From DATIBL01 sp035457505 (GTDB lineage: Bacteria; Patescibacteriota; Minisyncoccia; Phycocordibacterales; UBA6899), in contig DATIBL010000072.1 in the NCBI GenBank assembly GCA_035457505.1, positions 1-11,925 of the forward strand: a stretch of 11,925 nt of DNA, written 5' to 3'. The notes beneath the pieces are model-generated. The model ran no database searches. It saw only the letters and a list, made by a program, of their open reading frames with translations, and was not told where the DNA came from. Each line of letters starts with the position of its first letter. Positions within the stretch are counted from its first letter, which is position 1. The position numbers and the translations under genes are program-made. Shown here one piece after another: positions 1 to 4,874 of the stretch.

Positions 1-1101
1 ATTTCCGAGCTTCTTCGCAATATGGGCCACGCCAGTGTTGAGCGACTGATTGAGCACCTCCTGCATCGTGGTCCCCGGCCCGCGAGCCCGACCGTCAAAA
101 TTGGAGATAGTCTTCCGATCGAGCACGATGCGGCCAGGATCATCGTATGTCGAGTTTGCAGTAATGACTCCGGCATCGAGCCCCGCCGCGACAGTGAGCG
201 GTTTGACGGTTGAGCCCATTTCATGGAGATCTTCGACAATCGGATTCCCAAAGACGCCAGCCGAGGTCACCGTATTGAAGGTATTCGGATCGAAGGTCGG
301 GAAGGAGGCCATTGCGAGGATCGCGCCGGTATTCGGATCCATGACGATCCCTCCGGTCGAATCCGAGTTCCACTCCTTCTCAATCCCTGCAAGCTCGCTC
401 TCAAGGAAAGATTGCACGGACGGTTCGATCGTCAGGACAATATCCCCTTCCTCGATCTCGCTCCGATCAAAAAGCGCATCGCCGAGATTGGAAAAGATCT
501 CTGCAAAAAAATTCACATAGAGATCGTGGCCTTTGCGTGAGAGTACGTCATCGTACGTGCGCTCGAGGCCGTAGCGCCCGCGTTCGACATTCTCCGCATC
601 GAAGCCCACGAAGCCGAGCGTTTGCGCAGCGAGCGTTTTGCCGGGATAGTATCGCCAGGTCTCGCGATAGAGTGAGACGCCATCCAAATCCATCGCGCGG
701 ATGCGCTCCGCAGCATCCTCAGGCACGCGCTCGGCGATGACCTCGTAGGGGTCACCCTTCTTCGCAGCCTTGGCGATGAACTCCTCGCGATCGAGTGGAA
801 GTACCTCCTTGAGCTTCTCGTGTGCGGCAGCCGGGTCCGTGATCATGTCTGGTGCGATCGCAAGAAGATATCCGCTTGAGATAGTCGCTGCAGCGACGAG
901 CTTTCCGTCCTTCTCCTTGAAATAGATCGTCCCGCGATCGTAGAGATTCGGGACTGTTGCGACATATTGCTTTTCTGCTTCGCGCGCATAGTCCTCGCCA
1001 TGCGCCACCTGGAGATAATAGAGGCGGACAATATAGAGCGTTGCGAAGAGCAGCACAAAAGCCGCGATGACGCGTATTCGGAACCGATTTCCTTCTTTCA
1101 T
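1..1101 (-). CDS. ftsI: Septal peptidoglycan transpeptidase FtsI / PBP3 (N-terminal 367 residues, cut by window edge)
   Basis: Class B penicillin-binding protein that crosslinks septal peptidoglycan outside the membrane as part of the divisome. The reading frame is open from the ATG at 1101 to base 1, so the C-terminus lies outside the window. A single N-terminal membrane anchor spans about residues 9-29. The pedestal domain follows, with an RG motif at 56-57 in the usual place. The transpeptidase domain starts near 245 and shows the catalytic SxxK motif as STVK (Ser297, Lys300) and the SxN motif as SLN (353-355). The KTG motif would be beyond the edge. The start codon overlaps the stop of the upstream FtsL-like gene in an ATGA, which fixes the start and implies translational coupling. 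The dcw neighbours (mraZ, rsmH, ftsL) make FtsI more likely than PBP2, and a separate PBP2 gene is present at 8793-10625. Confidence 0.93.
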   Translation of the reverse strand, partial: MKEGNRFRIRVIAAFVLLFATLYIVRLYYLQVAHGEDYAREAEKQYVATVPNLYDRGTIYFKEKDGKLVAAATISSGYLLAIAPDMITDPAAAHEKLKEVLPLDREEFIAKAAKKGDPYEVIAERVPEDAAERIRAMDLDGVSLYRETWRYYPGKTLAAQTLGFVGFDAENVERGRYGLERTYDDVLSRKGHDLYVNFFAEIFSNLGDALFDRSEIEEGDIVLTIEPSVQSFLESELAGIEKEWNSDSTGGIVMDPNTGAILAMASFPTFDPNTFNTVTSAGVFGNPIVEDLHEMGSTVKPLTVAAGLDAGVITANSTYDDPGRIVLDRKTISNFDGRARGPGTTMQEVLNQSLNTGVAHIAKKLGN

Positions 1102-1439
1102 GGGCGGTCGGAGGCCAGCGACAGCCCGCCTTGCGTCGTATCACCCCCGACCGATACGTAGCGCGGAGACGCGACCTCATGGAATCCCTTCTCCGCAGCA
1201 AGCGAAAGATCGATGCGTTTTCCGACGTCGACGTAGCGGGACTCAAGCCCCGAGACGACTCCAGCAAGCGATTCGATCTTTCGTTCTGCCTGGTTGCGCT
1301 CCACGACCGCGATGATCGATGCAGTCAGGAAGTACACGTACAGCGACGCCGACAGCACGACAAGGCCGATCGCAACCCACACCGCGCGGCGGTCATAGAT
1401 GGCGATCATATTCAGCATGGTGTCGACGCGGTTGCGCAT
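1098..1439 (-). CDS. ftsL: FtsL-like cell division protein
   Basis: Small bitopic divisome protein of 113 residues. It has a short cytoplasmic N-terminus, one hydrophobic segment at about residues 19-40, then a charged heptad-like stretch (about 45-75) expected to form the coiled coil that pairs with FtsB/DivIC. The C-terminus contains the Gly-Phe...Tyr-Val pattern often seen at the end of FtsL-type proteins. FtsL family members diverge strongly in sequence, so the call rests on size, topology and position directly upstream of ftsI, with a 4-base ATGA overlap. I chose the ATG at 1439. It lies 10 bases after the stop of the preceding small gene and has the CT-ATG context shared with other starts here. 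A longer in-frame version to 1625 would add an Arg/Ser-rich stretch that looks non-coding and overlaps the 65-residue gene. Internal ATGs at 1418 and 1409 are possible alternatives. Confidence 0.8.
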   Translation of the reverse strand: MRNRVDTMLNMIAIYDRRAVWVAIGLVVLSASLYVYFLTASIIAVVERNQAERKIESLAGVVSGLESRYVDVGKRIDLSLAAEKGFHEVASPRYVSVGGDTTQGGLSLASDRP

Positions 1440-1449
1440 AGAAATAGAC

Positions 1450-1647
1450 TCAGAGCAAATGAGAAGTATCTGACGCGGCAGCTGGACGTTCGACCAGGAT
1501 CCTTTCGCGTACGACCACATACGACCGGCGAGCGACCTGGATCGGAGCGAACAGGAAAAGACGGAACAGCCCCCACCCTTCCGAGCGAACGGTGATCTCG
1601 ACGACGTACGGCGAACGAATGTCACCCTCGATTGCGATCTTTGTCAT
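1450..1647 (-). CDS. Unrecognised 65-residue protein between rsmH and ftsL
   Basis: I do not recognise this protein. Its ATG overlaps the rsmH stop in an ATGA, and it ends 10 bases before the ftsL start, so it fills the gap between two operon genes exactly. It begins MTKIAIEGDI, is rich in alternating Val/Ile/Tyr and charged residues that suggest beta strands, has a hydrophobic patch (GLFRLFLFAPIQV, about residues 26-38), and ends in a short Ala/Ser/Thr tail. No clear signal peptide or full-length membrane span is visible. Most codons end in G or C, as in the neighbouring genes, while the competing frame here reads as Arg/Ser-rich noise. A role in division or wall synthesis is suggested only by position. 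It could also be a short coupling ORF whose translation matters more than its product. Confidence 0.62.
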   Translation of the reverse strand: MTKIAIEGDIRSPYVVEITVRSEGWGLFRLFLFAPIQVARRSYVVVRERILVERPAAASDTSHLL

Positions 1648-2555
1648 ATGGTGTCGGTTGATAGATGCTTCTGATAAATGCGCAGTTTCGCGCTGCGCGC
1701 GCGGGGATTCTCTTGCACCTCTTCTCTTGTCGGAGCGATCGGTTTCTTTGCGATGGCTTCGAGCAGACCATCACGGACGAGTGCGAGCGCAGTGCGCTTC
1801 ACGACCCGATCTTCCACGCTGTGGAAGCTGATCACCGCAAGCCGTCCGCCGGGGCGAAGCCGTCGTGCGATCGCCGGGATGGCATCCATGACGGCATTCA
1901 ACTCTCCGTTGACCGCCATGCGCAGTGCCTGGAAGACGCGCGTGGCCGGATGGATCTTGCCATTCCGATAGGCCGCCGGAACCGCGCTGCGGATCACATC
2001 GACAAGCTCTGTGGTCGTCGCGATCGGTCGCGTATCTCTGGCATTCGCAATCGCTCGCGCGATACGGGGTGCGTATCGCTCCTCAGCAAACTCGCGGAAG
2101 ATAAGCGTGAGGTCCTCTTCGTCCCATCGATTTACGATCGCCATCGCGGTGACCGTACCGTCTCCCGGATCCTTTTCGAAGGTCATGAGAAGCGGTTCAT
2201 CCTTCTGGAAGGTGAAGCCGCGTCCGGAAGATTCGAGCTGGGTCGATGAGAGGCCGAGATCGAGCAGCGCGCCGTCGATCTCGCGGATGCTTTCCCGATC
2301 GAGCACCTCTCCGGCGTGTCGGAAATCGGAGACCGCATGGATGAACCGCGTGAGCGTGCCGAGCTCGCGGCAGATCGCATCCGAGAAGACTTCGCGGTCG
2401 CGATCGAGCGCGATGAGCGTACCAGTGAGGCCGATCCGCTCAGCGATCGCGCGAGAATGTCCGCCCGCGCCGAACGTGCCGTCGAGGATGGTCATCCCCT
2501 CTTCGAGCGCAAGTGCATTGAGAGATTCCTGTAAAAGAACGCTTCTGTGGGCCAT
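1644..2555 (-). CDS. rsmH: 16S rRNA (cytosine-1402-N4)-methyltransferase RsmH (MraW)
   Basis: Cytoplasmic SAM-dependent enzyme that methylates N4 of C1402 in the 16S rRNA decoding centre. The 303 residues match the usual family length. The SAM-binding loop DGTFGAGGHS is at 25-34, the acidic DRD at 51-53, and LLDLGLSSTQL at 97-107. The conserved late blocks HPATRVFQALRMAVNGEL (202-219), GGRLAVISFHSVEDR (236-250) and NPRARSAKLR (283-292) are all intact. The stretch 120-127 reads EPLLMTFE, whereas many homologues have a PLDMRMD-like sequence. The start at 2555 lies 18 bases after the mraZ stop and has an AGGA Shine-Dalgarno core at 2561-2564, 5 bases upstream. As in most bacteria it is the second gene of the dcw operon and should share the mraZ promoter. 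Confidence 0.97.
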   Translation of the reverse strand: MAHRSVLLQESLNALALEEGMTILDGTFGAGGHSRAIAERIGLTGTLIALDRDREVFSDAICRELGTLTRFIHAVSDFRHAGEVLDRESIREIDGALLDLGLSSTQLESSGRGFTFQKDEPLLMTFEKDPGDGTVTAMAIVNRWDEEDLTLIFREFAEERYAPRIARAIANARDTRPIATTTELVDVIRSAVPAAYRNGKIHPATRVFQALRMAVNGELNAVMDAIPAIARRLRPGGRLAVISFHSVEDRVVKRTALALVRDGLLEAIAKKPIAPTREEVQENPRARSAKLRIYQKHLSTDTI

Positions 2556-2573
2556 AGTGTTCCTGCTGTGACG

Positions 2574-3008
2574 CTAGAACACTCCGCTCTCGCCCAGCCG
2601 CTCGGCGACCTCGTCGGCTTTCGCCTCGAGAGACGCCTTGTAGGACTTCCATGCCGCATCGTCCCAAACCTCGATGCGATCATAGACACCCGCCAAGACG
2701 ACCTTCTCTCCGAGCCCCGCGTACGCACGAAGACTCTCCGGAATGAGCACGCGACCGATGCTGTCGACTTCGACATCGTACGCACCCGCGAGCATGAATC
2801 GCGAGAAGCCGCGATCCTCCGCCCGACCCATGGAGAGCTTTGCCAATTTTTCGGCGAACGCCGCCCACTCCTTCGCCGAATAGACCGCGAGACAGCGGTT
2901 GAGACCGTGCGTGATCACGGCCTTCTTCCCGAGTACCTTGCGGAATTTCGCAGGGACCGAGAGTCTTTTTTTGTCGTCGATGGAATGTGTGTATTCTCCG
3001 ATGAACAT
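2574..3008 (-). CDS. mraZ: Transcriptional regulator MraZ
   Basis: DNA-binding protein of the AbrB/SpoVT double-domain type. It forms ring-shaped oligomers and controls its own dcw operon by binding repeated GTGGG-type boxes. The 144 residues are the normal size. The first swapped-hairpin domain starts MFIGEYTHSIDDKKRLSVPA, and the second has the matching D-S-I-G-R-V-L-I-P block near residues 82-90. The protein frame stays open upstream to an ATG at 3152, but the family N-terminus begins at the ATG at 3008. That start has a CT-ATG context and no Shine-Dalgarno sequence. It is the first gene of the operon with rsmH 18 bases downstream. Upstream are a long structured leader, a promoter and paired GTGGG boxes, so autoregulation is likely. 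Confidence 0.96.
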   Translation of the reverse strand: MFIGEYTHSIDDKKRLSVPAKFRKVLGKKAVITHGLNRCLAVYSAKEWAAFAEKLAKLSMGRAEDRGFSRFMLAGAYDVEVDSIGRVLIPESLRAYAGLGEKVVLAGVYDRIEVWDDAAWKSYKASLEAKADEVAERLGESGVF

Positions 3009-3060
3009 AGTGTTTCGTATCGATGCATCCGATGCGCGCACGGTGGCCGGGCCATATCGA

Positions 3061-3123
3061 CGGTAGAGCCCCTGGCCCCTCACGCTCCCACAAGCGATTG
3101 GTTCCAGGGGCTTCCCTCTACCG
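3061..3123 (-). promoter_or_regulatory. Large bulged hairpin in the mraZ 5' leader
   Basis: The arms 3061-3075 and 3104-3123 are complementary over 15 pairs (CGGTAGAG with CTCTACCG, CCCCTGG with CCAGGGG), with a 5-base one-sided bulge at 3111-3115. The 28-base loop holds a second small stem (3083-3086 with 3093-3096) and one more GTGGGA sequence (3086-3091). It lies within the predicted transcript, 53 bases before the mraZ start. No T-run follows on the transcript side, so it does not look like a simple terminator. A leader element controlling mraZ-operon expression or mRNA stability is the most likely role, but that is inference. Confidence 0.6.
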
Positions 3124-3156
3124 CAGACATCCCACACAGAAAGAGGAAGCAAAATT

Positions 3157-3203
3157 TCCCACTTTCTCCCACATGTCTACTATTTTATCCCACCATCCCC
3201 CAC
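3157..3203 (-). promoter_or_regulatory. MraZ operator: two pairs of GTGGG boxes
   Basis: On the minus strand there are TGGGN boxes at 3198-3202, 3188-3192, 3167-3171 and 3157-3161, each preceded by G. Successive starts are 10, 21 and 10 bases apart, so all four fall on nearly the same face of the helix. Known MraZ operators are TGGGN repeats separated by 5 bases, which is the spacing within each pair. The first pair lies inside the spacer between the -35 and -10 elements, and the second pair lies just past the predicted transcription start. Further single GTGGGA copies sit at 3130-3135 and 3086-3091. Confidence 0.8.
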
Positions 3204-3210
3204 TCTACAA
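3182..3210 (-). promoter_or_regulatory. Promoter of the mraZ (dcw) operon
   Basis: On the minus strand, TTGTAG (3210-3205) and TAAAAT (3187-3182) are separated by exactly 17 bases, as expected for a sigma70-type promoter. The -10 element matches the consensus in five of six positions. Transcription would start near 3175, leaving about 165 bases of leader before mraZ. The spacer carries the first pair of GTGGG boxes, so bound MraZ would block or reshape polymerase contact here. Confidence 0.7.
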
Positions 3211-3218
3211 CCACTTGG

Positions 3219-3227
3219 TTATCCACA
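3219..3227 (+). promoter_or_regulatory. Consensus DnaA box
   Basis: TTATCCACA is the exact high-affinity DnaA-box sequence. It lies 8 bases upstream of the -35 element of the mraZ promoter, in the short non-coding gap between two operons. I see no second clear copy or AT-rich unwinding region, so a replication origin is not supported. A DnaA-responsive switch on the division operon is possible. A single 9-mer could also be chance. Confidence 0.5.
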
Positions 3228-3269
3228 GAAAATATGGCGTAGGAATATGGCTATTTCCTCGATGAGCAG

Positions 3270-3290
3270 AAAACCCCCTTTGCGGGGGGG
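3270..3290 (-). terminator. Probable intrinsic terminator of the lysS-to-membrane-protein operon
   Basis: On the minus strand a C-run (3290-3286) and a G-run (3278-3274) form a five-pair GC stem, followed directly by TTTT (3273-3270). It lies just after the stop of the small membrane protein gene and before the mraZ promoter, where one transcript should end and the next begin. The T-run is short, so efficiency is uncertain. A tiny CCAC/GTGG stem with an AAAA loop lies just before it, near 3299-3310. Confidence 0.65.
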
Positions 3291-3310
3291 CTTGAATCCA
3301 CTTTTGTGGG

Positions 3311-3520
3311 CTAGAGGTTAGTGGGAGGCGACTTTCGAGGAATGCGGTCGATGCACGCACATCCGATGACCATCACGCCGATCGATGCGATGAACCATGG
3401 AAGCGACGATACTGCCGCCGCATGAAGTGACAGGGCGATCGCGACAAGAACAACAAACGCGGTGAGTGCCAACACGAGTGCGCCGCGAAGTCGCTGGTGC
3501 ATCCGATCTGCAACGATCAT
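3311..3520 (-). CDS. Small two-helix membrane protein, unknown function
   Basis: A 69-residue protein I do not recognise. It has a short basic N-terminus (to about residue 12), a hydrophobic helix at about 13-35, a brief turn, a second helix at about 39-57, and a short basic C-terminal tail. The pattern suggests a hairpin in the membrane with both ends in the cytoplasm. Its ATG overlaps the stop of the upstream nucleotide triphosphatase in an ATGA, which supports translation and coupling. An internal Met at residue 7 is an alternative start. It is the last gene before a terminator. No catalytic motif is visible. A toxin-like or accessory membrane peptide cannot be ruled out, but nothing specific supports it. 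Confidence 0.68.
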   Translation of the reverse strand: MIVADRMHQRLRGALVLALTAFVVLVAIALSLHAAAVSSLPWFIASIGVMVIGCACIDRIPRKSPPTNL

Positions 3521-4050
3521 GATCGTGTCTCCTTCTCAAGATGAATGAGCGCCGTTCGGAGCGCTTCTTTGGTATACGCCTTCCGATCGAGTCGGCCCTT
3601 CGTCATGATGCCGACCAGCCCTTCGCGCGATCCGACCTTGGGGTCAGTAGTCAATCCCGCCCGGAACGCGGCGTCGTTCATATCGAGACCGTCTCGCAGC
3701 ATGAATTCCGCAACGGCGCGCGGAGCTTCCCATGCCGACGAGAGGCCGAGATGAATCTCCGTGCCGTCGAAGATAGCGCACACACAGACGTCCATATACC
3801 CGGTCTTAGTATGCGGCACCTCCATCAGTCCGGACTCGATCCCGATTGCATACGTACAATCGCCAAATGCCGCGCGCGCACGATTGATCGCGCCGCGGAT
3901 GGTTTCATCGAGTGAACACGGTTGATCGGCAACGCCCGAGGGAGTTTCGAGTGCGTGCACGATCGCCTCTGCAAGATGCGGGTATTCGCGGAGAATCTCT
4001 TCGACCGCGCCGACTTTGACCGGATTCTTCGAAGCTACGATGATCTGCAT
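3517..4050 (-). CDS. yjjX: Inosine/xanthosine triphosphatase, YjjX/DUF84 family
   Basis: A house-cleaning enzyme that hydrolyses non-canonical purine nucleoside triphosphates such as ITP and XTP, keeping deaminated bases out of nucleic acids in the cytoplasm. The 177-residue protein opens with VASKNPVKVGAVEEIL, the family's N-terminal phosphate-binding region. It then has SGVADQPCSLDETIRGAINR, a GIESGL segment matching the family's G-I-E-x-G motif, and the C-terminal GSREGLVGIMTKGRLDR block with the following helix. I chose the ATG at 4050 because the conserved strand starts there and the context is CT-ATG. A GTG at 4059 would add three residues. The stop overlaps the next gene in an ATGA. 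Family members act on related nucleotides, so the exact substrate is not proven. Confidence 0.88.
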   Translation of the reverse strand: MQIIVASKNPVKVGAVEEILREYPHLAEAIVHALETPSGVADQPCSLDETIRGAINRARAAFGDCTYAIGIESGLMEVPHTKTGYMDVCVCAIFDGTEIHLGLSSAWEAPRAVAEFMLRDGLDMNDAAFRAGLTTDPKVGSREGLVGIMTKGRLDRKAYTKEALRTALIHLEKETRS

Positions 4051-4097
4051 AGGCTTCACAAATATTCTCTAGTTTGGAAGTATGCCCCAAAATCTGT

Positions 4098-4118
4098 TTT
4101 GGCGCCAGAACCGCCAAA
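4098..4118 (-). other. Perfect 7-bp inverted repeat between methyltransferase and triphosphatase genes
   Basis: TTTGGCG (4098-4104) pairs perfectly with CGCCAAA (4112-4118) around a 7-base loop. In the minus-strand transcript the hairpin is followed by ACAGATTTT, not by a clean U-run, so it is at best a weak terminator. It may mark an RNA processing or stability site between the AT-richer glycosyltransferase/methyltransferase genes and the triphosphatase gene. Confidence 0.4.
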
Positions 4119-4136
4119 CCATAACATGCTGCAGTT

Positions 4137-4826
4137 CTATGCTGGTTTACGAAGCAGGAAGTGGAATGTATCAAAATACCAAGGACGAAGCATGGCATAG
4201 AGAACGATTCCAGGAATACGCTTTGCGAATGGCATCCGACGGATCTTTACTGATCTTGTGTCCTGTACCTCCCATCCGATCGAATGAGCGAGAGAGCAGA
4301 ATGCGTCATGAGTATAGTAATGCATCGCAGAAAGCTCCTGGCGACCGGCGCCTCCATCATGAGACTTTTCCATCCTACGGAGGCGCACATACATGTCACT
4401 GAATTTGCGCGGCATCCAGTTCACAAAATAGAGATGATAGTGAGGATCGCGATAGCCAAACCGATTCGGAGCACTGACGTATGCATACCCTCCTGGCTCG
4501 ATCACACGATAAAGCTCCATTAGGATCGCATAAGGATCCTCAACATGCTCAATCACCTCAGAGACATTCGCAAACCCGAAAGATGCTTCGGAAAATGGGA
4601 GCTCCTCTGCCATACCCCTGATGACTTCGACGTGCCCATGTCCGGCATCCGCGAGGGCTTTTCTTGAGATCTCCACATAATCCGGACTCCTTTCGTATCC
4701 AACAACATGAGCTCCGCGTTTCGCCATATCCACAAGAAACTTTCCTCTTCCAGACCCAAGGTCCAGCACTTTTCTCTGAAGCAGATCTGGGACGAATGTG
4801 AGGAGGCTCCGAAAATGAGATTCCAT
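4137..4826 (-). CDS. Class I SAM-dependent methyltransferase (Methyltransf_11/23-like)
   Basis: A soluble 229-residue protein with a Rossmann-type SAM-binding fold. Motif I is LDLGSGRG (21-28), the acidic residue after strand 2 is Glu45 in VGYERS, and SEVIEHVEDP (89-98) plus RVIEPGGYAYVSAPNR (107-122) complete the fold. The C-terminal third is rich in aromatic and basic residues and probably binds the substrate, which I cannot identify. The adjacent membrane glycosyltransferase suggests glycan or lipid-linked sugar modification; this is inference from position only. The ATG at 4826 is well supported because an in-frame stop lies a few codons upstream. The gene is more AT-rich than the flanking housekeeping genes. 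A promoter-like sequence ends 9 bases before the start. Confidence 0.82.
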   Translation of the reverse strand: MESHFRSLLTFVPDLLQRKVLDLGSGRGKFLVDMAKRGAHVVGYERSPDYVEISRKALADAGHGHVEVIRGMAEELPFSEASFGFANVSEVIEHVEDPYAILMELYRVIEPGGYAYVSAPNRFGYRDPHYHLYFVNWMPRKFSDMYVRLRRMEKSHDGGAGRQELSAMHYYTHDAFCSLAHSIGWEVQDTRSVKIRRMPFAKRIPGIVLYAMLRPWYFDTFHFLLRKPA

Positions 4827-4835
4827 AGGAGTTCT

Positions 4836-4844
4836 ATTCTAGCA
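4836..4844 (-). promoter_or_regulatory. Extended -10 promoter for the methyltransferase gene
   Basis: On the minus strand TGC-TAGAAT (4844-4836) matches the extended -10 pattern TGn-TATAAT with one mismatch in the hexamer. No good -35 is seen at 17 bases, as is common for extended -10 promoters. Only 9 bases separate the hexamer from the ATG at 4826, the same distance as for greA, so the mRNA leader would be about 3 bases. Confidence 0.45.
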
Positions 4845-4874
4845 GATATGAACGGAAGTTTGCGAAACCAAAGT

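Noticed and set aside
1440..1625. N-terminal extension of the FtsL-like protein to 1625
   Set aside because: The added part is Arg/Ser/Cys-rich, overlaps the 65-residue gene, and does not fit FtsL topology.
3061..3123. Intrinsic terminator or attenuator in the mraZ leader
   Set aside because: No T-run follows the stem in the transcribed direction and no competing antiterminator stem was evident by eye.
3009..3152. N-terminal extension of MraZ to an in-frame ATG at 3152
   Set aside because: MraZ starts with the conserved M-F-x-G-x-Y block at 3008, and the extension is instead the structured leader containing the hairpin.
2547..3242. Plus-strand open frame of 231 codons across mraZ and its promoter
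   Set aside because: It overlaps the clear MraZ gene and its control region, and its sequence looks like antisense translation of arginine- and serine-rich frames.
3219..3310. Replication origin
   Set aside because: Only one DnaA box is visible, with no dnaA gene, box cluster or clear AT-rich unwinding stretch.
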